Source: an uncultured Bacteroidota bacterium (lineage in GTDB: Bacteria > Bacteroidota > Bacteroidia > Flavobacteriales > Flavobacteriaceae). From it: DNA of 64,000 nt. The translations under genes were made by a program, and so were the position numbers. A model generated the notes under the pieces. The model was not told the origin of the DNA and did not search any database. It was given only the letters and a program-made list of their open reading frames with translations. Below are positions 45,458-54,390 of the stretch, piece after piece; the stretch's first letter is position 1, and each line of letters begins with the position of its first letter. The stretch is from contig CABXUL010000003.1 in the NCBI GenBank assembly GCA_902515395.1, positions 43,034-107,033 of the forward strand, in the 5' to 3' direction.

Positions 45458-48184
45458 TCACTTCTTACTTTTACCGGAGCCTCCTCCTGCAAAAGTTGTC
45501 AAATCATATGTGATTTTAAAGACTACATACCTTGGCTGTATAATGTATGAATTAGTAGTTACAGAAAATTGATTAAAACTATCTCGGTTAATTTCTGTAT
45601 CATTTAAGATATTTGTAGCTGCTAAACCAAACTCCCATTTAGATCCTTTTTTAGTGTGGGATAGTTCAGCTTCTAAAAATCTATATTCATTAAGGGTCTG
45701 AATCTCATTTCGGTAATAATTATAAGTGTACTTAGCCTCAAAAATAAAACCATCTAGAAAATAGGCGTCAAATCTAGCATAGGGGGAATTTGTAAAAAAT
45801 TTACTTTTGACATCGCCATTAGTATAGTCTCTTACGTTATAGGTGTAACCAACCTCTAAGTTGGGTTTATCCCTAAAATTAGTTGCAATATTGGCGGAAT
45901 ATCTTTGATTAAAGTTTACAGACTCGGTAGGGTTGTCATTGATTACATTATTAAAATCACTGTAATTGAAGTTAACGTTAAGCCCTCCCTTAAAGTTTTT
46001 AAACCTTTTATCTATCCTTCCTGATGCAGTATATGTATATCTTGGAAAGTCTGAATTTGTAGCAGATCTAACGCTATTAATTCCTTGAACAGCAGTAGTA
46101 TTTTGAATAGCATTATCTCTTCTGGAATAACTTAAGTTGGCAAATATATTGGTGAAGTTAAATATATTGATACTTTGATAATTCATATTAACAACATTGA
46201 AAAAAGCCGCTTCTAAATTAGGATTCCCCCGAAAAAAAGAATTATAATTTCTGAAAATAAAACCCTCAGCCAAATTATTGATATCCGTAAATTGTCTTGT
46301 TGACCTAAAAATAAGTCTCAAAGTCTCTGATTCTTTTAATTTCATCAGTACTCTAAAATCTGGTCGAAAAAAGGAATAAGAATCACTAACAATTCCATTT
46401 AATTGATCGGTAGTTGTCTTGTAGTAGTGCAAGGTAACCCCAGGGTCAAATGTAAAAATACCCTTTATAAAACGGTAGTGAAGAGCTGTGTATGCATCTT
46501 GAAATCTAAAATTAACACGATTAATTAAGTTGTTCTCATTAAAATTTTCGGTGGTGTTATTATCTAATATTTGAAAAATTGACGAATCAAAATCTTGTCT
46601 TACATCAGTCATGCCTAATGTAAGATTGAAATTAGACTTTGGAGAAAGAATAAAATAATAATCTAATTTACCTTCAACTTTATCGGTTTTAACATTGCGA
46701 TCTTGATTGATATTAAAATTCTCTTGATCTTGATTAAGGTCAAGGACTCTTCCAAATGGTTGAAACTGTTTTATTGCTCTGTAAAAAGGGTCCTCTTGCT
46801 GAGCAAGGTGTTGTAATTCAAGAGAAAAAATATGGTTTTCACGGTGAGTATAATAAAATCTTAATTCTTGATTTAATGAAAATGGGGTTTGCTGTCTTAG
46901 TTGGACAATTTGTTCAGGTACTCTTGAACCATTTCTAGTTGATATAGTTGTTAAGTCAGAAACTTCTTCTTGACTAGAAGTTTTATATAAGAGATTATAT
47001 TCTGTTTGAAGTGTCTCATTGGGATTAAATTCTGCTGAAAACTTATATAATTCTTGCTCTGTATCTTGGACAGAAAATTCCGAGGTCTCTTCAACTTCAT
47101 TGGAAACATTATAAGTCCTGGTGTTTTTTTCTTCTAAATGATTTTCTGCTCTAGAGTAGATAGCAAAACCACTAAATTCAAGAGATTCAGTTGGGGAATA
47201 ACTAAAATTATAAGCGCCAAATTGAGCATCTATTGATTTAGCCCTATTATTTTGTAATTCCGTAATACCTGCGTCATCAGAAGTAATATTTATTGATGTC
47301 CCTGTTCTTGCATTAAGATTATTAAAACCTCCCCCAAAGCGATAAAAGTCTCTTCTGCTAAGAGGAGGATCGCCAATATTGTTTGAATTTAATAAAAGAT
47401 TCATACTCAAATCTTTGGAATAATAAAAAACTTTTGGGGCAGCGATAAATCGGTCATTATTTCCTGCGCCTCCTCCAATTTCACCAAACCAAAACTTATC
47501 TTTTCCACTTTTGAGACTAATATTTATGGCAACATTATCCTCATTGTTGGAAACGCTTCTCAATTGATTAACTTCAGAAAAATTGCGAAGTACCTCAACT
47601 TTTCCAACTGCATTTGCAGGAAGATTTTGAGTGGCTAGCTTTGAGTCTCCATCAAAGAAATCTTTTCCTTCCACAGTAATCTTCGTAACCTCCTTGCCCT
47701 CTACCTCAATCCTTCCCTCATCATTAACCTCTATTCCAGGTAGATTTTTTAAGACATCCTCTAATTTCCTTTCAGAACCAGTATTGAAGGAGTCGGCATT
47801 ATAAACAATAGTATCCCCTTTAATTGTTACGGGCATTTCGTAAACTAATTCAACCTCATCTAAAGTTTCTGTTTGTTCTTCTAAAACAATGTTTCTCTCT
47901 ATATTTTCTTTTTCATTGAAAATAAAAGAAATCTCTTTAAAACCAATGAAAGAAATTTTTAAATCATAATCTGTATCACTCTTTAGGATCAACTTAAAAT
48001 AACCATCTTCGTTTGAAATTCCGAAACCATCTAAAATTTGGGTTTCTTTTTCAATGGCAACAATGTTAGCACCCATAATTTTATTCCCCATGGCATCAGT
48101 AATAAAGCCTCCAAAATCAATATTTTGGGCCAATAATAAACTTTTAGTAATTAGGAAAAATCCTAAAAAAAGTATTTTTTTCAA
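45458..48184 (-). CDS. Outer-membrane beta-barrel protein (TonB-dependent-receptor-like, with carboxypeptidase-regulatory-like N-domain)
   Basis: A 908-residue outer-membrane protein. After a signal peptide (ILFLGFFLITKSLLLAQ) come a carboxypeptidase-D-regulatory-like domain (ITDAMGNKIMGANIVAIEKE...GYFKLILK), a plug-like domain (RKLEDVLKNLPGIEVNDEGR) and a long barrel rich in aromatic strands. It resembles the TonB-receptor-related family that lacks a typical TonB box and pairs with GLPGLI proteins, so it is not SusC. The C-terminus is a glycine/lysine tail (GGGSGKSKK). The partner gene lies 12 bases upstream in the same unit. Cargo unknown. Confidence 0.85.
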   Translation of the reverse strand: MKKILFLGFFLITKSLLLAQNIDFGGFITDAMGNKIMGANIVAIEKETQILDGFGISNEDGYFKLILKSDTDYDLKISFIGFKEISFIFNEKENIERNIVLEEQTETLDEVELVYEMPVTIKGDTIVYNADSFNTGSERKLEDVLKNLPGIEVNDEGRIEVEGKEVTKITVEGKDFFDGDSKLATQNLPANAVGKVEVLRNFSEVNQLRSVSNNEDNVAINISLKSGKDKFWFGEIGGGAGNNDRFIAAPKVFYYSKDLSMNLLLNSNNIGDPPLSRRDFYRFGGGFNNLNARTGTSINITSDDAGITELQNNRAKSIDAQFGAYNFSYSPTESLEFSGFAIYSRAENHLEEKNTRTYNVSNEVEETSEFSVQDTEQELYKFSAEFNPNETLQTEYNLLYKTSSQEEVSDLTTISTRNGSRVPEQIVQLRQQTPFSLNQELRFYYTHRENHIFSLELQHLAQQEDPFYRAIKQFQPFGRVLDLNQDQENFNINQDRNVKTDKVEGKLDYYFILSPKSNFNLTLGMTDVRQDFDSSIFQILDNNTTENFNENNLINRVNFRFQDAYTALHYRFIKGIFTFDPGVTLHYYKTTTDQLNGIVSDSYSFFRPDFRVLMKLKESETLRLIFRSTRQFTDINNLAEGFIFRNYNSFFRGNPNLEAAFFNVVNMNYQSINIFNFTNIFANLSYSRRDNAIQNTTAVQGINSVRSATNSDFPRYTYTASGRIDKRFKNFKGGLNVNFNYSDFNNVINDNPTESVNFNQRYSANIATNFRDKPNLEVGYTYNVRDYTNGDVKSKFFTNSPYARFDAYFLDGFIFEAKYTYNYYRNEIQTLNEYRFLEAELSHTKKGSKWEFGLAATNILNDTEINRDSFNQFSVTTNSYIIQPRYVVFKITYDLTTFAGGGSGKSKK

Positions 48185-48196
48185 ATTAATAATATT

Positions 48197-49030
48197 TTAA
48201 CTGCGTCCTCCAGGACGACCTCCACCTTGTTGTCTTCTTTTTCGAAACTGCTCCCTCATCTCATCAGTCTTTTTTGTTCGAATATCATCATATTCATTTA
48301 AGTTTACTTCAGTTCCTTTTTTTGGTATTTTAATCTTTAACTTTTCTTTAGGGTTCATCACTAATTTTGTACAAAGCATTGTGGTAGCATCATCACTTAC
48401 CTCCAAGATTAGTCCTGGCAAACCGCCATGTTTATAGGGACCAGTTGATACTGGAATCTGAGGGGTAAACCAAGCCTCTATGTTAACTTTTTTCATTTTG
48501 GGTTTACTATCATCATTATTTTCACTTTGTCTTCCGAACCCAAAAACTCTCTGAGGAACCTCTCTTGTTAATATAGCTTTATAACACGTATATGCTCCTA
48601 TTTTTTTTGATTCTGCAGTCATGACCCATTTACTCGTTGGTAAAGTATCTTTAATTAAAAAGAATTTTCCAAAGAGCTCTACTCTGTTGATAAAAATTTT
48701 TGATGAATAGTCTATATATAGTATTCCTTGTATAGGATTCATCTGTGACATCCAATTAAATCTTCCACTACTAGAGCCAGAAACATCGAGACGTTGTTCT
48801 TCATAAAATAGAGATGAGGAATTGTTGAAATCTAGTTGATAGTTTTTCTCAGAATTACTCTTTATTCTATTAATCACATATTGTCTCCTTTCAATTGGAA
48901 TGTTTTTTGTAAAATCAGTATTAATATTAGTCTTTGCAATGTAGAATGCACTTCCCTGAAACTCTTGTGCACCAGTATTAGCGGTTATTAAAGACAGCAA
49001 TATATATATATGATGAATTGATTTTTTCAT
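48197..49030 (-). CDS. GLPGLI family protein
   Basis: A 277-residue secreted protein (signal peptide HHIYILLSLITANTGAQ) with the defining GLPGLI motif at 203-208 in YKHGGLPGLILEVSD, after a variable region rich in charged residues. Members occur in Bacteroidota beside outer-membrane barrel genes and are thought to act in the envelope, possibly as partners of those receptors. The C-terminus is low complexity, ending RRQQGGGRPGGRS. It precedes its barrel partner in the same operon; both begin from the region shared with the divergent oxidoreductase gene. Confidence 0.9.
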   Translation of the reverse strand: MKKSIHHIYILLSLITANTGAQEFQGSAFYIAKTNINTDFTKNIPIERRQYVINRIKSNSEKNYQLDFNNSSSLFYEEQRLDVSGSSSGRFNWMSQMNPIQGILYIDYSSKIFINRVELFGKFFLIKDTLPTSKWVMTAESKKIGAYTCYKAILTREVPQRVFGFGRQSENNDDSKPKMKKVNIEAWFTPQIPVSTGPYKHGGLPGLILEVSDDATTMLCTKLVMNPKEKLKIKIPKKGTEVNLNEYDDIRTKKTDEMREQFRKRRQQGGGRPGGRS

Positions 49031-49167
49031 AAAGTTTTTATTAACGATTTTTAGACTGTAGATTTCTAATTTAGTTTAATTGAAAAAAAAATTGCAAATT
49101 TAAAGTTCACGAAAGTATACATTAAATTATTAAGTGTAATAACTTAATTCACCAAAAATAATCAAGC

Positions 49168-50643
49168 ATGAGAAAAAAATATACAAAAGCTAAGAAAAAC
49201 AGAAGAAATTTTATCAAAAAAACAGGGGTTTCATTAGGCTCATTATTTCTCGTTCCAAGCCACGTTTTATTTGGTAAGAAAGAAATTAAAGACGTGAATG
49301 GAAAAGTGACACAAAAAGCAGTAACTCTTCCAAATGACAAAATAAATTTAGCTTGTTGTGGTATCGGCAATAGGGGTGCAAGTGTTATAAGAGATTTGTA
49401 TGCTACAGGTGCTGCAAATGTGATTTCTCTATGTGATGTTAATTTAGGAGCTGAAAAAACTATTAAATCTATGCAAATGCACCCAAGTGCAAGCCAATAT
49501 AAAGATTTTAGAAAAATGTTTGATAAAATGGGTGATAAAATTGACGCTGTTAGTGTAGCAACTCCAGACTTTTCTCATTTCCCCATCACTATTTTAGCCA
49601 TGTCATTGGGAAAACATGTATACGTTGAAAAACCACTTACACGAACCTTTAATGAATCTGAAATACTAATTAGGGCTGCAAAGAAATATAATGTTGCTAC
49701 CCAAATGGGAAATCAAGGTCATTGTCAAGACAACTACTATCAATTTAGAACCCTAGTTGAAAAAGGTTTTATTAAAGACGTAAAAAAAATAACTGTCCAT
49801 ATGAATGGTGGCAGACGATGGCATGGATGGGATACCAATATTAAAAGTTTTCCAATTAGTAAATCTATACCCAAAACGCTTGATTGGGATACTTGGTTGA
49901 TGTCTTATCCTAATCACGAATTCCATAAAGATTTCATCGATGGTCAGTGGAGGTGCTGGTATGACTTCGGGAACGGTGCACTTGGAGATTGGGGCGCACA
50001 TTTGATGGATGGCTTTCATGAATTTCTTGATTTAGGTTTACCAACAAAAATTCAGCCCACCAGAATTACAGGACATAATAACTTTTTTTATCCACAATCA
50101 AGTACCTTAAAATTCAGTTTTCCAAAAAGAGGACTGATGCCAAAAGTACAAGTGACTTGGTACGACGGTGTAGATAATCTTCCAGAGTTACCAAAGGAAT
50201 ATGAAGGTTTAGAAATTGATACCACTGCAAAAACCAGTGAAGGAATGGTTAAACCTAAGCCAAATACGTTGAGACCAGGAAAAGTAATTTATGGAAAAGA
50301 CCTAACCCTTAAGGGTGGTTCACACCATAGAACTTTAAGTGCTATTTCAAGTAGCAATGGAAAGGATATTCAAACCAACCTAACTGAATACTTCAAGAGT
50401 GATACAAATCATTTTATGAATTTTCTCAATGCTGCTCGAGGTAAAGAAAAAACTTTATCTCCATTTGAGGTCTCAGCTCCCTTAAGCCAAGTTTTTTGTT
50501 TAGGAACTATTGCTCAACAATTGAATCGGACGATTAAGTTTGACAGGAAAACTAAAACGATTACCAATAATGACTTTGCCAATGGACTTCTAAAAGGAAA
50601 TCCACCTAGAAAAGGTTGGGAAGAATTTTATAAAATGGCTTAA
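49168..50643 (+). CDS. Gfo/Idh/MocA family oxidoreductase with Tat-type signal
   Basis: A 491-residue NAD(P)-dependent oxidoreductase. A twin-arginine-like leader (NRRNFIKKTGVSLGSLFLVP) suggests periplasmic export. The nucleotide-binding segment is CCGIGNRGASVIRDLYATG (64-80), followed by SLCDVN, the catalytic-domain EKP at 154-156 in VYVEKPLTRTF, and QMGNQGHCQDNYY. Exported members of this family are abundant in Bacteroidota polysaccharide loci and act on sugar derivatives. It is the first gene of a cluster with a transporter (1-base overlap TAATG) and a sulfatase. A 7-bp inverted repeat lies upstream (49129-49148). Confidence 0.87.
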   Translation: MRKKYTKAKKNRRNFIKKTGVSLGSLFLVPSHVLFGKKEIKDVNGKVTQKAVTLPNDKINLACCGIGNRGASVIRDLYATGAANVISLCDVNLGAEKTIKSMQMHPSASQYKDFRKMFDKMGDKIDAVSVATPDFSHFPITILAMSLGKHVYVEKPLTRTFNESEILIRAAKKYNVATQMGNQGHCQDNYYQFRTLVEKGFIKDVKKITVHMNGGRRWHGWDTNIKSFPISKSIPKTLDWDTWLMSYPNHEFHKDFIDGQWRCWYDFGNGALGDWGAHLMDGFHEFLDLGLPTKIQPTRITGHNNFFYPQSSTLKFSFPKRGLMPKVQVTWYDGVDNLPELPKEYEGLEIDTTAKTSEGMVKPKPNTLRPGKVIYGKDLTLKGGSHHRTLSAISSSNGKDIQTNLTEYFKSDTNHFMNFLNAARGKEKTLSPFEVSAPLSQVFCLGTIAQQLNRTIKFDRKTKTITNNDFANGLLKGNPPRKGWEEFYKMA

Positions 50644-51503
50644 TGCAAAAAAACAGCTCAATAATTAATCTGTTACAGCTTAATTTTGCTGTATTACTTA
50701 TTAGTACCTCGGGAGCTTTAGGAAGATTCATAGAACTTCCCGTTCCATTGATTATTGCTTTAAGGGCTTGCCTTGGGTCTGTGCCTCTGATCATGTTTTG
50801 TAAGTTTAAAGGGCTTAGCTTTAAAGTCCAAAAAAAAGACCGCAGTACTATAATTATCAGTAGTATTCTTATGGGTACTCATTGGATAACTTATTTTATA
50901 TCACTAAAATTATCCAATGTAGCAATAGGGATGTTATCAGTTTTTACTTATCCAGTTATTACTGCGTTTTTAGAGCCAATTTTATTAAAGAATAAATTCA
51001 AAAAGTCAAATCTAATTTTAGGATTAATGGTTCTGTTAGGAATTTATTTTTTAGTTCCAGAGTTTAGTTTAGAAAACGATTATTTCAAAGCCATTGGCTT
51101 TGGTGTATTTTCTGCTCTATGTTATTCCATAAGAAATATTTTCATGAAACAAAAGGCTTCAGAGTACGAAGGTTCAATTTTAATGGTATATCAACTCATT
51201 ATTATATCCATTTTATTAGCCCCTGTTTTTTTCATTTATGATATGATAGGTCTTAAAGCATCAATACCTGCGCTATTAATTCTTGCCTTTTTAACAACAG
51301 CAACAGGACACACTTTATTCATTTATAGTTTTAGAAACTTTACAATTAGCACGGCTAGTATTATAAGCAGTATCCAACCTGTATATGGAATAATTATTGG
51401 AATGATAATTTTGGGTGAGTATCCTCTTTTAAATACAATATTTGGAGGTATACTTATATTGGGGACCGTGATGATAGAAAGTATTCGCTCATTTAAAAAT
51501 TAA
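50643..51503 (+). CDS. EamA/DMT superfamily transporter
   Basis: A 286-residue inner-membrane protein with ten hydrophobic segments in two EamA repeats; the first begins LLQLNFAVLLISTSGALGRF and the second includes AIGFGVFSALCYSIRNIF. DMT-superfamily exporters or importers carry metabolites such as amino acids or nucleotide sugars; the substrate is not predictable. It shares one base with the oxidoreductase stop and lies 10 bases before the sulfatase, so the three genes form one unit. Confidence 0.85.
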   Translation: MQKNSSIINLLQLNFAVLLISTSGALGRFIELPVPLIIALRACLGSVPLIMFCKFKGLSFKVQKKDRSTIIISSILMGTHWITYFISLKLSNVAIGMLSVFTYPVITAFLEPILLKNKFKKSNLILGLMVLLGIYFLVPEFSLENDYFKAIGFGVFSALCYSIRNIFMKQKASEYEGSILMVYQLIIISILLAPVFFIYDMIGLKASIPALLILAFLTTATGHTLFIYSFRNFTISTASIISSIQPVYGIIIGMIILGEYPLLNTIFGGILILGTVMIESIRSFKN

Positions 51504-51513
51504 ATTTATCAAA

Positions 51514-53079
51514 ATGAAAAAAAATTTTTTATGTACTTTTTTAATATTATTTACAGCTTGTGAAAAGCCCGATTTAAAACCTAACTTTTTATTCATTGTT
51601 GTTGATGATTTGGGATACTATGACCTAGGTGTGATGGGTAGTGTTTTTTATGAAACTCCTAATATTGATAGAATTGCAAATGAAGGTACATTATTTACTC
51701 AAGGTTATGCCAATGCATCAGTATGCAGTCCATCAAGGGCAAGTTTATTGACTGGTTTTTATCCTACTATTCACGGTATTACAGACTGGATTGGTGCTAA
51801 AAATGGAATAGACTGGCGAACTAAGGGACGTAAAACAAAACTTCTACCCAGCAAGTATGTAAATCATCTTCCATTTGAGATGACTACATTACCTGAGGTT
51901 TTTCAATCAGGTGGTTATAAAACTTTTTTTGCTGGAAAATGGCATTTAGGGTCTGTAAAAGAAAAATCTCTACCAACGGATCATGGATTTGACATTAATA
52001 AAGGAGGTTACAGAATGGGTGGACCTTATTCTGGAGGTTTCTTCTCTCCTTTTAATAATCCATTTCTAGAGGATAATCCTGAGGAAAAAGGTCTTTCACT
52101 TTCTATGAAATTGGCACAAGAAACAGCCGCTTTTATAAAAGAAAATGCTGAAAATCAATTTTTTGCATACCTAAGTTTTTACGCGGTCCACGCCCCAGTT
52201 CAAACTTCTAAATATAAGTGGAAAAGATACCGAGAAAAAGCTGAATCACAGGGGATACTAGAGGAAGGATTTTTCATGGAAAAAAGACTTCCAATGAGAA
52301 TTAAACAAGACAATCCGGTATATGCAGGCTTAGTAGAACAAACCGATGATGCTGTTGGTCATGTTCTGAAAACTTTAGATTCTTTGAATTTAGATAAAAA
52401 CACCGTGGTGGTATTTGTGTCAGATAACGGTGGTGTTTCATCGGGAGATGCTTTTGCAACCAGTAACCTCCCCCTTAGAGGTGGAAAAGGTTATCAATGG
52501 GAGGCGGGGACAAAAACACCTTTCTTCCTAAAAACTCCTCACTTAAATATCAAAGGGAAAAAAATCGAAACTCCAGTTATGGGTGCTGATTTATTCCCTA
52601 CTTTATTAGAATTAGCAGGATTAGAAAATCCTGTCAAGGTTGACGGAAAAAGTTTAGTACCACTACTAAAAGATCAATCATTTGATGAACGCCCAATTTT
52701 TTGGCATTATCCTCACTATGGCAATCAAGGTGGAGACCCTAGTGCAATCGTTAGAAAAGGAGACTGGAAATTAATTAAGTATTTTGAAGATGGAAAAAAT
52801 GAATTATATAACCTCAAAAATGATATTGGGGAAAAGTTAGATGTCTTCGATCAGAATCCTGAAGTAGGTGCAATGTTAAAAAACACTCTTGAAGAGTGGC
52901 TTATTTCTACCAATGCAAAGATACCAGAGGTTGATCCAATTTACGACGAGGATAAAGAAAAAGAGTGGTTAAGTCAACATAAAATTAAAGTAAAGGAAAA
53001 GGTAGAAGATAGACGTAGAAGTGAGCTTCAAACTAATTATGAACCCAACATTGATTGGTGGGGAAGTTTAGTCGAATAA
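51514..53079 (+). CDS. Sulfatase (arylsulfatase A type), lipoprotein
   Basis: A 521-residue sulfatase with a lipoprotein signal (lipobox cysteine Cys16 in LFTACEKPD). The active site is complete: Asp31-Asp32 in IVVDDLGYYD, and CSPSR at 71-75, where Cys71 is converted to formylglycine by a maturase, followed by ASLLTGFYP; also HYPHYGNQGGD and NELYNLKNDIGEK near the end. It should remove sulfate from a polysaccharide or carbohydrate at the cell surface. The maturase is not in this window. Position between the EamA gene and a CE15-like esterase supports glycan degradation. Confidence 0.94.
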   Translation: MKKNFLCTFLILFTACEKPDLKPNFLFIVVDDLGYYDLGVMGSVFYETPNIDRIANEGTLFTQGYANASVCSPSRASLLTGFYPTIHGITDWIGAKNGIDWRTKGRKTKLLPSKYVNHLPFEMTTLPEVFQSGGYKTFFAGKWHLGSVKEKSLPTDHGFDINKGGYRMGGPYSGGFFSPFNNPFLEDNPEEKGLSLSMKLAQETAAFIKENAENQFFAYLSFYAVHAPVQTSKYKWKRYREKAESQGILEEGFFMEKRLPMRIKQDNPVYAGLVEQTDDAVGHVLKTLDSLNLDKNTVVVFVSDNGGVSSGDAFATSNLPLRGGKGYQWEAGTKTPFFLKTPHLNIKGKKIETPVMGADLFPTLLELAGLENPVKVDGKSLVPLLKDQSFDERPIFWHYPHYGNQGGDPSAIVRKGDWKLIKYFEDGKNELYNLKNDIGEKLDVFDQNPEVGAMLKNTLEEWLISTNAKIPEVDPIYDEDKEKEWLSQHKIKVKEKVEDRRRSELQTNYEPNIDWWGSLVE

Positions 53080-53081
53080 GT

Positions 53082-54347
53082 CTAGTTTAGATGCATATTG
53101 GCAAATTTGATGTATTGCGTCCAGTCATAAACAGTTACATCATGTTTCCCTTCACGAAGATGATATCCAATGCTTTGATGAATTGGAGTATTTACTTTTG
53201 GATAATCATAAAGTTCTATTCCCTGCATCCCATATAATTTATAGACTTTAGACGCCTGTTTCGCACTTATAAACTCTCCACGAGGATCAGCCCAAGAATC
53301 TTTACTAGCACTTGCTACATAAACTGGTCTTGGAGCTATAAGGGCTATTAACATGTGCTGGTCAATAGGTAATGAAGATTCATTTTCACTGTATTTTTGA
53401 AAGTTTTTTGCAAACCAATGCGACCAATTCGTTGTAATATCAGATACTTTCTCTCCAAATCTTCTCCTAGAAAGTGCTGCTCCCCCGCAACCTGAGTTAT
53501 TAGATATTACAATAGAAAACCTTTGATCAAGTGCACCTGCCCACAAGGAAGTTTTTCCTAGCCTTGAGTGACCAAATAAGATCACTTTCTTTTCATTTAT
53601 CAAGGTCTCTGTCTCAAGATAATCCATTACTCTAGACATACCCCAGGCCCAGGCTGAAATTGAACCCCATTGATCATCTTCAGGCTTAATTTGATAAGAA
53701 TTATAGAGAAGGGAATGAATTCCATCAGAAAAATCATTTTTATCTGGATCAACATCATTATAATTAAGAGTTACCAGTCCATAACCTGATTCAATAATCT
53801 TTTCAATAGCCCACCTAGAGTTCCTTTCCCCCCTTTTTTGGGTTTTAAACTTTTCAAAAGAATCTCCACTAAGCTCATTTTCTTTTTTACCATCAATTAA
53901 GATAAATGGATCATTATGAAGTAGATAATTACCCGCAAAATTATACCCCAAAAAAACCGGTGCCATTAATTTTTTATTGGGAGTGTAAATCAAAATATTC
54001 ATACAAATAGAGTCAGCCTCATGTTTAAAAGCTAATTGTACCTGCTTTCTAATAGCCTTATCGTCAATAGCTAAAGTACCTTCCTCCAAAATTCTAACTT
54101 CGGGTGAAGGTAAAGTTCCAGGAATTTTACCATACATCTGACCAGCAAAATGCTCCAAAATCTCTGGTCTTCTGATCCGCTCCCATTCTATTTGTGTCTC
54201 AATCTTTTTTCCACTGTCAGATTTTAAAAGTTCTGGCAGAATATATTTTGGAACTTTTGACTCCTCATCAATAGTTGTAGCTGTTCTTTGAGCAGTCAAA
54301 GAAAAAAGAGAAAATATAAGCCCAAAGAGTATGAATTTTGTTCTCAT
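53082..54347 (-). CDS. CE15-like glucuronoyl / carbohydrate esterase, secreted
   Basis: A 421-residue alpha/beta hydrolase with a signal peptide (FILFGLIFSLFSLTAQ). The nucleophile motif is GHSRLGKTSLWAGA (Ser261), followed by NNSGCGGAALSRRRFGE, and a C-terminal GKHDVTVYDW segment gives His402. This arrangement is characteristic of bacterial CE15-type esterases, which cleave esters of glucuronic acid in xylan; other CE15-like enzymes act on different ester bonds. It converges on the sulfatase with two bases between stops. Membership in the alpha-glucan operon downstream of it is unlikely by function. Confidence 0.85.
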   Translation of the reverse strand: MRTKFILFGLIFSLFSLTAQRTATTIDEESKVPKYILPELLKSDSGKKIETQIEWERIRRPEILEHFAGQMYGKIPGTLPSPEVRILEEGTLAIDDKAIRKQVQLAFKHEADSICMNILIYTPNKKLMAPVFLGYNFAGNYLLHNDPFILIDGKKENELSGDSFEKFKTQKRGERNSRWAIEKIIESGYGLVTLNYNDVDPDKNDFSDGIHSLLYNSYQIKPEDDQWGSISAWAWGMSRVMDYLETETLINEKKVILFGHSRLGKTSLWAGALDQRFSIVISNNSGCGGAALSRRRFGEKVSDITTNWSHWFAKNFQKYSENESSLPIDQHMLIALIAPRPVYVASASKDSWADPRGEFISAKQASKVYKLYGMQGIELYDYPKVNTPIHQSIGYHLREGKHDVTVYDWTQYIKFANMHLN

Positions 54348-54390
54348 AAAAAAGATTTAAAGTGATTTTTTCAAATTATTATTTTATAAA

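Noticed and set aside
45458..48184. SusC-type receptor for the nearby glycan genes
   Set aside because: The pairing with a GLPGLI gene, the lack of SusD and the barrel pattern point to the GLPGLI-linked family, not SusC.
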